In this document: one piece after another, positions 1 through 7,087 of the stretch
How the letters are laid out: each line of letters opens with the position of its first letter
Numbering within the stretch: the first letter of the stretch is position 1
Assembly: GCA_002255495.1 (NCBI GenBank)
Contig: NCAP01000013.1
Span: 1 to 37,169 of the forward strand
Direction of reading: 5' to 3'
DNA from: Rhodospirillales bacterium 20-60-12
Lineage (GTDB): Bacteria > Pseudomonadota > Alphaproteobacteria > Acetobacterales > Acetobacteraceae
Length of the DNA: 37,169 nucleotides
Notes under the pieces: model-generated
Seen by the model: only the letters and a program-made list of their open reading frames with translations
What the model was told of the DNA's origin: nothing
Databases searched by the model: none
Program-made: the position numbers and the translations under genes

Positions 1-1311
1 CTTCTGGCCGAGCTTGTTCATCTTCTTCATCATGTCCGACATATCGTCGAATTGTTTCAAAAGCCGATTTATTTCCTGAACACTGGTGCCCGAGCCCGCC
101 GCGATCCGCTTTTTGCGGCTGGCTTTGAGAATCTCCGGCGTTGCGCGTTCTTTTTTCGTCATCGAGCCGATGATCGCAGCCTGGCGCTTGAGCATCGTGG
201 TATCGAGATTCGCATTCTCGATTTGCGATTTGATTTTACCGACACCGGGCAGCATGCCCAAAATGCCCGACAGCGAGCCCATTTTGGTAATCTGCTTGAG
301 CTGATCGGCATAATCTTCCAGATCAAACTTGCCCTTGGCCATTTTCGCGGCCAATTTTTCGGCCTTATCGCGATCGATGGTTTCGGCCGCGCGCTCCACC
401 AGGCCGACAATGTCGCCCATGCCCAGAATCCGCCCGGCGATGCGCTCGGGGTGAAATTCATCGAGCGCGTCCAGCTTTTCGCCAAGGCCGATCAGTTTGA
501 TCGGCGCGCCGGTCACCGCTCGCATCGAGAGTGCCGCACCACCGCGCGCATCGCCATCGAGGCGGGTCAGCACGATGCCGGTAATGCCGACGGCCAGATT
601 GAAGGCGTTGGCCGTTGTCACCGCGTCCTGCCCGGTCATGGCATCGACGACGAGCAGGGTTTCGGCCGGATTGGTCGCGGCGCGAACGGCTTTCACCTCA
701 TCCATCAAGGCCTGATCGATCGACAGCCGGCCGGCCGTATCAAGGATCACCACGTCGAACACTTCGCGCCGCGCGGTATCCATGGCGCGATGGGCAATTT
801 GCAGCGGCGTCTCACCGGCCACGATCGGCAGGCTCGCCACACCGGCGCGTTCGGCCAGCTGCGCGAGCTGCAATTGCGCGGCCGGGCGCTGGGTATCCAG
901 GCTGGCCAGCAGCACTTTGCGCTTTTCGCGATTTTTCAACCGCAGCGCGATTTTACCCGATGTCGTGGTTTTGCCCGAGCCTTGCAGACCCACCATCAAA
1001 ATCGGCACCGGCGCAGGCGCGTTCAGATTGAGCGGAGTCGCCCCCTCGCCGCCGAGTGCCTGAACCAGCGCATCATTGACGATTTTGACGACCATCTGCC
1101 CAGGCGAGACCGATTTCAGCACTTCCGCGCCGATCGCCCGCTCACGCACACTGGCGATGAAATCCTTGACCACCGGCAATGCCACGTCGGCTTCCAGCAA
1201 CGCCAGACGAATCTCGCGCAGCGCCTCGGTGACATCGGCCTCGTTCAGCGAACCCCGCCGACGCAGCCGATCGAACACATCCCCTAATTTGCCCGACAGA
1301 GCGTCGAACAT
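1..1311 (-). CDS. ffh: Signal recognition particle protein Ffh (3' end outside window)
   Basis: SRP GTPase: with 4.5S RNA it binds signal sequences and transmembrane segments emerging from the ribosome and delivers them to FtsY at the inner membrane. It reads from the ATG at 1311 to the window edge without a stop (437 codons). The N domain starts MFDALSGKLGDVFDRLRRRG. The G domain has the P-loop GLQGSGKTT at about residues 108-116, DTQRPAAQLQL, DTAGR and the TRLDGDARGG block. The M domain has MLPGVGK and ends in the methionine-rich MSDMMKKMNKLGQK. Only a short C-terminal tail should be missing, as family members are about 450-500 residues. The gene lies downstream of the peroxiredoxin gene on the same strand, separated by 233 bp containing a tandem repeat. 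Identification is secure. Confidence 0.97.
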   Translation of the reverse strand, partial: MFDALSGKLGDVFDRLRRRGSLNEADVTEALREIRLALLEADVALPVVKDFIASVRERAIGAEVLKSVSPGQMVVKIVNDALVQALGGEGATPLNLNAPAPVPILMVGLQGSGKTTTSGKIALRLKNREKRKVLLASLDTQRPAAQLQLAQLAERAGVASLPIVAGETPLQIAHRAMDTARREVFDVVILDTAGRLSIDQALMDEVKAVRAATNPAETLLVVDAMTGQDAVTTANAFNLAVGITGIVLTRLDGDARGGAALSMRAVTGAPIKLIGLGEKLDALDEFHPERIAGRILGMGDIVGLVERAAETIDRDKAEKLAAKMAKGKFDLEDYADQLKQITKMGSLSGILGMLPGVGKIKSQIENANLDTTMLKRQAAIIGSMTKKERATPEILKASRKKRIAAGSGTSVQEINRLLKQFDDMSDMMKKMNKLGQK

Positions 1312-1393
1312 ATGGCAAAAACCCCCAATGAAACGCACAACACAAAAGAGCCGTGGCGCGAACACTCGCGGCACGACTGGTTTCTCACGCCCT

Positions 1394-1425
1394 CAAATAC
1401 CCTTTTCCACCCGCGGTCAAGTCAA
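1394..1425 (-). promoter_or_regulatory. Possible sigma70-type promoter of ffh
   Basis: On the minus strand, TTGACC (1420-1415) is followed 15 bp later by TATTTG (1399-1394), about 85 bp upstream of the ffh start. An overlapping TTGACT (1425-1420) is an alternative -35 with a longer spacer. The spacing is short and the -10 is imperfect, so this is only a candidate. Confidence 0.3.
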
Positions 1426-1462
1426 CCCATCAATCAGCGCTCCCGCTACCGCGGCAGAAGTC

Positions 1463-1574
1463 AGCCCTGCGCCGGCAACCGGCGTGGGTCAGTCTTGCGC
1501 CGGCAACCGGCGTGGGTCAGTCTTGCGCCGGCAACCGGCGCGGGTCAGTCTTGCGCCGGCAACCGGCGCAGGGC
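1463..1574. repeat. Four-copy 28-bp hairpin-forming tandem repeat
   Basis: Four head-to-tail units of exactly 28 bp lie at 1463-1490, 1491-1518, 1519-1546 and 1547-1574. The inner units are nearly identical; the outer ones carry a few substitutions. Each unit contains GCGCCGG-CAA-CCGGCG, a GC-rich stem of 6-7 bp with a 3-base loop, so the array could form four adjacent hairpins on either strand. The unit nearest the peroxiredoxin gene encodes its last residues (RRLPAQD), and the stop codon falls at the unit boundary. The other copies look like duplications of that 3' coding end into the region ahead of ffh. Copy number may vary between strains. Confidence 0.9.
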
Positions 1575-2105
1575 AGCCAGAATATCGGCGGGTTCCGGCC
1601 GACGGACGAAATCCACATCGGCAAAGCGCCAGGCGACCAACCCATCCGTGCCGACGATATAAGTGGCCGGCACTGGCAGAAACCAGGTATCATTACCGTG
1701 ACGCTCGCGTGCGTGCAGCCCGGCCTTTTCCAGCCGCGCGCGGTATAATCTCGGCAGGCGGAATATCACCCCCGCATTCAGCCCGACCCCACAATCAACA
1801 TCCGAAAGCACCTCGAACCGCGCCTGATGCCGCTCCTTCATCACCAGCGGCAGCCCGCCGGTCTCCGGCGTCAAAGCCAGCAAGCTCGCCCCGGACGCCT
1901 CGATCTCGGGCAGGGAATCCGACAGGGCATCGAGCATCAGCCGGCAGAACGGGCACCATTCACCGCGAAAAAACGAAATCACGGCCGGCCCCCGCGCCAG
2001 CACATCCGCCAGAGCCACCAGCTTGCCCTCGGCACTGGGCAGGATGAAATCGGGAAACATCTCGCCCTCGGCCAGGCTGTGCTGCAAAAACCCCGTGCGG
2101 TTCAA
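1545..2105 (-). CDS. Peroxiredoxin-like (AhpC/TSA family) protein
   Basis: Thioredoxin-fold protein of the AhpC/TSA family, probably a cytosolic thiol peroxidase. The core reads FPDFILPSAEGKLVALADV, then FFRGEWCPFC with a CxxC active site, and later a cis-Pro region (FLPVPATYIVGTDG). The boundary given starts at a TTG (2105) and yields 186 residues. The frame stays open and coding-like further upstream (EIDTLKSRLDAL... about 30-36 more residues, to about 2198-2213), matching the helical N-terminal segment usual in this family. No ATG, GTG or TTG exists there before the stop at 2252. A GGAGGA sits 7 bases before an ATC codon at 2198, so the real start may be non-canonical. The 3' end runs into the 28-bp tandem repeat. 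The upstream neighbour is the M29 aminopeptidase on the same strand. Confidence 0.85.
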   Translation of the reverse strand: MNRTGFLQHSLAEGEMFPDFILPSAEGKLVALADVLARGPAVISFFRGEWCPFCRLMLDALSDSLPEIEASGASLLALTPETGGLPLVMKERHQARFEVLSDVDCGVGLNAGVIFRLPRLYRARLEKAGLHARERHGNDTWFLPVPATYIVGTDGLVAWRFADVDFVRRPEPADILAALRRLPAQD

Positions 2106-2309
2106 TTCAGCGAGCGTCTCCTCATAAGCCGCATTCCACTCGGCAATCCCGCGCCGGTCTTGGCAAAGAGCATCCAGACGGGATTTCAGGGTATCGATCT
2201 CACGCTCCTCCAGCCTGCACGACCATCCTTTTGCAACCGGATCGCCAGATCAATAGCCGATATATGATGCCCATGCGCGGTGCTGTCCATCACATCGGCG
2301 CGCCCTGCC

Positions 2310-3557
2310 TCACACGCGGCACCGCTCATCAATCACAAATGCCCCGGCCCGCATCAGCGGATGCACGGCACCGTCGGCCAGAATACCGTCGACATCGATC
2401 TCCGACGAACCGATCATCCAATCGACATGGATCAGGCTGTCATTGGCGCCAGCGATTTTTTCAATATCGCCGCCCGGCGCATTGATGCCGAGCGCGCGGC
2501 CGATGGCGATATGGCTGGCCGCATTCTCATCGAACAACGTATTCAAAAACAGCAACCCCGATTGCGAAATCGGCGATGCGTCGGGCACCAGGGCCACCTC
2601 GCCCAGATGAGCCGCCCCCTCATCGGTGCCGATCAAATTGCGGAATGCTTCCTCGCCCGCCTCGGCCTTCGCCTGCACAATACGGCCCGCCTCGAACCGC
2701 ACCTCAATGCCCTTCATCAACGTGCCGTTATGCGAAAGCGGCTTGGTGGCCCGCACCACGCCATCAACCCGGGCGCGGTGGGGCATGGTGAACACCTCCT
2801 CGGTCGGCATGTTAGGCAAACAAACAATGCCCTTGGAGGTTTTCGCCGACCCGCCATGCCATATATGGCCCTCCACCAGCCCGACATGCAAATCCGTGCC
2901 CGGCCCGCGAAAATGCAGCTTGGCACAGCGTAATTCATTAAGCCGCTTGGCCCGTGCATGCAGTGTCGCGACATGACCCTGCCAGTTTGCCACCGGATCC
3001 GCCCCATCGACGCGGGTTGCCTGGAAAATCGCCGCCCACAGGCGCGCGACAGACTCCGCCACGCCCATGTCCGGAAACATCGCCGCCGCCCAGGCCGGGT
3101 TGGCGAACGGCACAATCGACCAGTTCACATCGAACGCCCCGATCAGGCTACGAATGCCGCGCCCGGCCACAGCATGGGCCTTTTGCGTGCGTGCCTTGCG
3201 CGCCGGATCGCAGCCGGCCAGCAAATTCGGGTCCGTGCCGGTCACCGAGAGCATCGCCGCCCCCTCGGACAGCGCCCGCTGCAAGCCATCATAACGCCAG
3301 CCCGGCGCATGATCGAAAATCGCCTCCGCCCCCTCACGCAACTGAATGCGCGAGAGTTCCTGGTCGTTGAAATGAACCAGAACATCCGCCGCACCGGCGC
3401 GATACGCATGGGTGGCAATCGCCCGCACCAGCGGCACCGCTTCCACCGGCGCATTGACAATCAATTCCTGGCCAGGCTGCAGATTGACGCCGATTTCAAC
3501 AGCGACGGCGCCAAGACGGTCAATTTTGGCCATGAGATCGGGTGTTTCAAACGTCAT
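2310..3557 (-). CDS. M29-family metallo-aminopeptidase
   Basis: Cytosolic aminopeptidase of the AmpS/AmpT/PepS (M29) family, which removes N-terminal residues from peptides using a two-metal centre. The 415-residue length fits the family. Visible metal-ligand blocks are TEEVFT (Glu253/254), LGEVALV, NAASHIAIG (His349) and HVDWMIGSSEIDVDG (His-x-Asp). The family's conserved Tyr seven residues after that His is Leu356 here (codon CTC at 2492-2490), so activity may be altered. I chose the ATG at 3557 because AGGA lies 8 bases upstream; an in-frame TTG at 3575 would add six residues. Divergent from the methyltransferase gene. Confidence 0.92.
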   Translation of the reverse strand: MTFETPDLMAKIDRLGAVAVEIGVNLQPGQELIVNAPVEAVPLVRAIATHAYRAGAADVLVHFNDQELSRIQLREGAEAIFDHAPGWRYDGLQRALSEGAAMLSVTGTDPNLLAGCDPARKARTQKAHAVAGRGIRSLIGAFDVNWSIVPFANPAWAAAMFPDMGVAESVARLWAAIFQATRVDGADPVANWQGHVATLHARAKRLNELRCAKLHFRGPGTDLHVGLVEGHIWHGGSAKTSKGIVCLPNMPTEEVFTMPHRARVDGVVRATKPLSHNGTLMKGIEVRFEAGRIVQAKAEAGEEAFRNLIGTDEGAAHLGEVALVPDASPISQSGLLFLNTLFDENAASHIAIGRALGINAPGGDIEKIAGANDSLIHVDWMIGSSEIDVDGILADGAVHPLMRAGAFVIDERCRV

Positions 3558-3599
3558 GCGCGTTATCCTGTTCAACTCTGATCACCATAACATCACAAA

Positions 3600-3661
3600 A
3601 ACCGCGCGCAATCATCGCCGCAATCATCAATGACGCAACCCAATATTAATCTCGCGCGGTT
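3600..3661. repeat. Inverted repeat in the divergent aminopeptidase/methyltransferase promoter region
   Basis: Two perfect 9-bp arms, AACCGCGCG (3600-3608) and CGCGCGGTT (3653-3661), flank 44 bp of relatively AT-rich DNA. The right arm ends 12 bp before the methyltransferase start. It could be an operator pair or a leader structure; nothing identifies a binding protein. Confidence 0.45.
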
Positions 3662-3672
3662 ATGTTGACCTC

Positions 3673-4281
3673 ATGAATGCGTTCAACGCCACCGCTTATT
3701 GGACTCAGCGCTATCATCACGGCGGCACCTCCGGTGCTGGCTCCTATGGCCGGCTCGCGCAGTTCAAAGCAGCCTTCGTCAATGATCTCATCCGCCGCGA
3801 GGCCATCGGCTCGATGATCGATTTCGGCTGCGGCGATGGCAATCAAATGAGCTTGTTCGAGGTCGGGACCTATCTTGGTGTGGATGTGGCACCCGGTGCC
3901 ATCACACGCTGCCGGGTGCGCGCCGCCGGTGACCCGAGCCGGCAATTTTGCATCGCCAGCGCCCTGCCCGCCTCCGCCACCGCCGACCTCGCTTTATCGA
4001 TGGACGTGATTTTTCACCTCACGGATGACGATTCGTTCCGCCTTTACATGGCCCGCTTATTTGCCAGCGCCGGCCGCTTCGTCATCATCTATGCCAGCAA
4101 TATCGATCATCAGCCGGTCGATATTCATGTCCGCCATCGCCGCTTTACCGATCACGTGGCGGCCACAGAACCCGATTGGCGGCTTTGCGCCCACCGGATC
4201 AACCCCTACCCCTTCGATCCGGCCCAGCCCGATCAAACCAGCTTCGCCGATTTCTTCGTCTTCCGCCGGGTCAACGGCTAG
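3673..4281 (+). CDS. Class I SAM-dependent methyltransferase
   Basis: Soluble methyltransferase of unknown substrate, 202 residues. The SAM-binding motif I is MIDFGCGDGNQMSLF at about residues 48-62. It is followed by LGVDVAPGAI (acidic end of strand 2) and LALSMDVIFHLTDDDSF, the motif IV/post-IV region seen in small-molecule and lipid methyltransferases. The N-terminus (YWTQRYHHGGTSGAGSYGRLAQFKAAFVNDLI) resembles stand-alone methyltransferases often found near glycan genes, but no such genes are here. There is no signal peptide or membrane segment. The start at ATG 3673 has only a weak SD. A stem-loop at 4297-4318 follows the stop and may end transcription. Confidence 0.85.
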   Translation: MNAFNATAYWTQRYHHGGTSGAGSYGRLAQFKAAFVNDLIRREAIGSMIDFGCGDGNQMSLFEVGTYLGVDVAPGAITRCRVRAAGDPSRQFCIASALPASATADLALSMDVIFHLTDDDSFRLYMARLFASAGRFVIIYASNIDHQPVDIHVRHRRFTDHVAATEPDWRLCAHRINPYPFDPAQPDQTSFADFFVFRRVNG

Positions 4282-4290
4282 ATCGATATA

Positions 4291-4453
4291 GCTTTAGGTT
4301 GGGTCGAGCGACCCAACCCAGAGCTATGAAATTGATCAAAAAAACAAGCTTGGATTAATATTGGTTTAGCTGTGTCACTCAACTCCACCTCAACCAATGA
4401 CATTGATCGACAAAATCAACATAGAGCGTGTCGTTGTGAAACGATCGCGCTCT
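4291..4453. repeat. Palindromic intergenic repeat element, copy A
   Basis: Contains a 9-bp stem with a 4-base loop, GGTTGGGTC/GACCCAACC (4297-4318), enclosed by TAGCT/AGCTA. A longer-range ATTGGTT/AACCAAT pair follows. Next comes TTGATCG and a second imperfect hairpin (4423-4453) whose arms are AGAGCG/CGCTCT and TCGTT/AACGA. The last ~55 bases match copy B (6995-7047) at roughly 80 percent by hand alignment. It separates the methyltransferase from the convergent VOC gene, and the VOC stop codon overlaps its edge by 2 bp. Confidence 0.75.
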
Positions 4454-4877
4454 AAGCAGGAGCAGCCCAGGGATCATAAGAAGAAAAGCTCCAGATATTC
4501 CCCTCACGATCGAAGCACTCATAGCCGCGGCCGCCATAATCATTATCATGGGGTGCGGCAATGATGTTGGTCCCTGCTGCCAAAGCGCGCGCATAATGGC
4601 CATCGGGGTCATCAAGCGCGACGGAGAGGCATGAGGTCACCAGCCCACCAGTGACCGAGGGCGGCACCATGGAAAATGGTCCTTCGCTGGTCGGCTTGGC
4701 CGAACTAAGCATGATCATGCATCCATCCAGCAGCAATTGCGCATGCAAAATCTCGCCGGCCCTCGCACCCGGTACCACCAGATGCCTGCTAAAACCGAAG
4801 GCCCGGCAGAGAAATTCAATGGCAGCCGGCGCATCATGATAGATCAAGCAGGGTGTGATACTGGGTCTAACCGACAT
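4452..4877 (-). CDS. VOC-superfamily (glyoxalase/PhnB-like) protein
   Basis: Small cytosolic protein (141 residues from ATG 4877) of the vicinal-oxygen-chelate fold, PhnB/glyoxalase-like group. Typical features are SITPCLIYHDAPAAIEFLCRAFGF at the start, AQLLLDGCMIMLSSA, then a second half with VALDDPDGHYARALAAG, DNDYGGRGYECFDREGNIWSF. The terminal G-Y-E-C-F-D-x-E-G-N-x-W block is the standard second beta-alpha-beta module. The function cannot be fixed: PhnB-like proteins include enzymes, antibiotic-binding proteins and uncharacterised members. An in-frame TTG at 4895 would add six residues; ATG 4877 with AGGG upstream is preferred. Divergent from the Sco lipoprotein gene. Confidence 0.88.
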   Translation of the reverse strand: MSVRPSITPCLIYHDAPAAIEFLCRAFGFSRHLVVPGARAGEILHAQLLLDGCMIMLSSAKPTSEGPFSMVPPSVTGGLVTSCLSVALDDPDGHYARALAAGTNIIAAPHDNDYGGRGYECFDREGNIWSFSSYDPWAAPA

Positions 4878-4915
4878 GCCGACAGCCCTGCGCAATTGCG
4901 TCTCCGCCGCCGATC

Positions 4916-5521
4916 ATGCAAAACCGCGCCATGATACGCAAATTAAGTTTGATCCTGGTTTTAGCACTCGCCTCATGCGGACCGAAACTCGCCTCCAAGC
5001 AGGATGTTTCAATTGCCGGCATGGTGCCGCGGCTGACCCTATCCATGCAGGATGCAACAACCGGGCAAGCCATCAGCGCGGCCGATTTGCGCGGCAAAGT
5101 GACCTTGCTCTATTTTGGCTACACCAATTGCCCCGATGTCTGCCCGAATACGCTTTACAACGTCGATCAGATTTTAAAATTACTCGGCCCTGCCGCACAG
5201 CAGGTGCAGTTCTTATTCGTCACCGTCGATCCCGATCGGGATAATTTGGCCGTGTTGAAGCAATATACGGCCTTATTCGGCCCCGAATTCATCGGTCTGC
5301 GCGGCACACCAAACCAGCTCGCCCAACTCGCACGGCGCTACCGGGTGGTCTTCTCGGTCACGCACCATCCTTACACCGTCACCCATTCCGCCGGCATTTT
5401 TGTGTTTGACCCGCAAGGCAAACCGCAATTCGTCATCTCCGGGCTCGATGGTCTGAAGCCCGATCTGACCGGTATCGCCCAGGACATTGGCCACCTGGTC
5501 AAAACCGATGATCCTACTTGA
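4916..5521 (+). CDS. SCO1/SenC family lipoprotein
   Basis: Membrane-anchored thioredoxin-fold copper chaperone or thiol reductase that helps assemble the CuA site of cytochrome c oxidases. The signal peptide ends in a lipobox (LALASC, then GPK), giving a periplasm-facing lipoprotein. The copper site is complete: YFGYTNCPDVCP supplies CxxxC, and VTHSAGIFVFD supplies the distal His. Length is 201 residues, normal for the family. ATG 4931 (MIRKLSLIL) is an equally credible start, as neither has a clear SD. It runs tail-to-tail with the cytochrome c gene, overlapping by 8 bp, and is paralogous to the Sco gene at 6241-6888. Confidence 0.93.
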   Translation: MQNRAMIRKLSLILVLALASCGPKLASKQDVSIAGMVPRLTLSMQDATTGQAISAADLRGKVTLLYFGYTNCPDVCPNTLYNVDQILKLLGPAAQQVQFLFVTVDPDRDNLAVLKQYTALFGPEFIGLRGTPNQLAQLARRYRVVFSVTHHPYTVTHSAGIFVFDPQGKPQFVISGLDGLKPDLTGIAQDIGHLVKTDDPT

Positions 5522-5831
5522 GACGGTTGAAATAATCCGCAACCGCGATGCGTTCATCAGGGCTGAGCGCGCGCGCGATCCGCTGCATCATCGCATTGCC
5601 GCCCTGGCTGGCCGCGAAAGCCTGCAACTTGCTCGCGATCACCGCTTGCGGCAGCCCCGCCAAAGCCGGCGCACCGATTGCTGTGTTGCCCTGCCCCGCC
5701 TCGCCATGGCACGCGGCACAGGGCAAAGCGCCATTGTCATTGCCGTGCTCGGCAATTTCCGCCCCCTTCGATTGCGCTGCCGCAAATCCTGGAAAGCCGA
5801 GCAGCAAAGCCAGCAGAATAACCCGCCTCAT
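5514..5831 (-). CDS. Small periplasmic class I cytochrome c
   Basis: Secreted single-haem cytochrome c of 105 residues. The signal peptide MRRVILLALLLGFPGFAAAQ is followed by CAACH for covalent haem attachment (GALPCAACHGEAGQGN) and the segment GAPALAGLPQAVIASKLQAF. NAMMQRIARALS offers the axial Met, and the C-terminal helix is SPDERIAVADYFNRL. The pattern resembles a single domain of cytochrome c4/c553 proteins. It is the last gene of a three-gene operon (Sco, PCuAC, cytochrome c) in which successive genes overlap by 4 bp. It may be an electron donor to an oxidase, or a redox partner of the copper proteins. Confidence 0.93.
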   Translation of the reverse strand: MRRVILLALLLGFPGFAAAQSKGAEIAEHGNDNGALPCAACHGEAGQGNTAIGAPALAGLPQAVIASKLQAFAASQGGNAMMQRIARALSPDERIAVADYFNRLK

Positions 5832-6244
5832 TGTGTTCCCGCACCGCCCACCTGAAAGCCGATCACCATGCTGGTGCCATCCGCAAATGCAAGCGTCACC
5901 GGCACCATCTGACCGATTTTCATCAGCGGCTTATCGCACATCAAATGATACCCATCAGGGGCGAAACTGAAGGATTGATGCGCCTCGATGGTCACGGATT
6001 TCACAGCCATCATCATCGCCATCCCGCTCTCATCCTTGCTCTCATGCAGCATCAACATGCCGCAAGCCGGTGAGGATGCGCCGGTGACAATAATCTTGTG
6101 GTCACGATCGTTTTTCAGCGTCACATAGCCGCCCGCCGGAATTTGCGGCAGCAGATAGCGAAATCGCGCACCCGACGCGCTGATCGTCCCGCCCGCCTGC
6201 GCGAGGCCCGGCAGGAGAAGCAGAACGTAGAGCAATCTCTTCAT
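5828..6244 (-). CDS. Periplasmic copper chaperone PCuAC
   Basis: Periplasmic Cu(I) chaperone of the PCuAC (DUF461) family, which hands copper to CuA-type oxidases together with Sco. The 138-residue protein has a signal peptide ending AQAG. It carries the H-x(n)-M-x(n)-H-x-M copper motif: GMLMLHESKDESGMAMM, then AHQSFSFAPDGYHLMCDKP. The ATGA overlap with the upstream Sco gene (6241-6244) and with the downstream cytochrome gene (5828-5831) implies translational coupling. A cupredoxin-like fold is expected from the family. Confidence 0.93.
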   Translation of the reverse strand: MKRLLYVLLLLPGLAQAGGTISASGARFRYLLPQIPAGGYVTLKNDRDHKIIVTGASSPACGMLMLHESKDESGMAMMMAVKSVTIEAHQSFSFAPDGYHLMCDKPLMKIGQMVPVTLAFADGTSMVIGFQVGGAGTQ

Positions 6245-6888
6245 GCCGCCCGGCGCGCCAATGGCCGCATAATCCCGGCAATGGCCGGCAGATCGGGCCG
6301 CGCATCGGCCAATGAGCCAATAATGTAGCGTGCAGCACCATCCGGACCGAATGCGTAAATCGCATCGGTGTGGGAAATCGCCGATACCGGGTCCGGCGCG
6401 TCGGGGCTTGTCGGCGCGCTATAGCCCACGCCGTAGCGCTTGGCGAAAGCAGCGGTTTGCGCGGCGGTCCCGCGCAGCCCATCGAACACCGGCGGCGCGC
6501 CAAAATTCGCCATATAGGCCTTCAACAAAGGCAATGTATCATGCTCGATATCGACCGTGACAAACAGCACCCGCATCTTCGTGCCAAGCTTGCCCATCGA
6601 TTTCACCAATTCCGCGGCATTATGCATGGTCAGCGGGCAGGTATCGGGGCAGCGGGTAAAGCCGAAATATAATATCACCGGATGCCCATGGAAATCAGCA
6701 CCGGTCACGCTCTTCCCCGTGGAGGCCAATGTCATATCAAATTGCAGTTTCGGAAACGTCCCTGAAACATTCACCGATGGTGGCGCGTCCTCGGCGCGCG
6801 CGGAACGAACCAATCCGCCGATCGCACCGGCAGCACATAATCCACCCAACGCACGACGGGTTAAAACCGGCGGGGAAAATATCGCCAT
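6241..6888 (-). CDS. SCO1/SenC family protein (second paralogue)
   Basis: Second Sco-type copper chaperone/thiol reductase, 215 residues, first gene of the minus-strand copper operon. The N-terminus VLTRRALGGLCAAGAIGGL is a twin-arginine-like signal, unlike the lipoprotein signal of the paralogue at 4916. The metal site is intact: YFGFTRCPDTCP gives CxxxC and ISHTDAIYAFGPDG gives the distal His. Its ATGA overlap with PCuAC supports joint function in delivering copper to a CuA centre. No CuA oxidase gene is in this window; the neighbouring oxidase is a copper-free bd type. The upstream gap holds repeat copy B. Confidence 0.93.
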   Translation of the reverse strand: MAIFSPPVLTRRALGGLCAAGAIGGLVRSARAEDAPPSVNVSGTFPKLQFDMTLASTGKSVTGADFHGHPVILYFGFTRCPDTCPLTMHNAAELVKSMGKLGTKMRVLFVTVDIEHDTLPLLKAYMANFGAPPVFDGLRGTAAQTAAFAKRYGVGYSAPTSPDAPDPVSAISHTDAIYAFGPDGAARYIIGSLADARPDLPAIAGIMRPLARRAA

Positions 6889-6944
6889 GTCACGCTCCTG
6901 ATCTGCACAATCCGGATATGGCGCTATGCCGATATTGTCAATTA

Positions 6945-7047
6945 AAGCAATATCCGATCAGGTTGAATCGTCGATTCAACCTGATCGGATAAAGTTGATC
7001 GCCAAATTGCACATGGAGCGTGTCGCTGTAAAACGATCACGCTCTGA
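6945..7047. repeat. Palindromic intergenic repeat element, copy B
   Basis: Begins with a perfect inverted repeat of two 19-bp arms around a single base (6952-6990; inner part GGTTGAATCG/CGATTCAACC). After a short linker containing TTGATCG, a second hairpin at 7016-7044 has arms GAGCGTG/CACGCTC and an inner TCG/CGA pair. The architecture and right half match copy A at 4291-4453. It sits between the oxidase operon's last stop (7088) and the start of the Sco operon, so it may also act as a terminator or mRNA-end stabiliser. Confidence 0.8.
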
Positions 7048-7087
7048 ACCTATCGCTATGAAAGCGGCAATATAATCAAATCGCGTT

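Noticed and set aside
52-1287. Long plus-strand ORF of 411 codons
   Set aside because: It lies antisense to the unmistakable ffh gene; its Arg/His-rich product is a GC-driven shadow.
1463-1574. CRISPR array
   Set aside because: The 28-bp units are contiguous with no spacers, and no cas genes are present.
1076-2047. Plus-strand ORF across the 28-bp repeat and the peroxiredoxin gene
   Set aside because: Low-complexity Arg/Pro/Ala product antisense to two well-supported genes.
4916-6888. One of the two Sco genes as a decaying duplicate
   Set aside because: Both keep full length, an export signal, CxxxC and the distal His; neither shows frameshifts.
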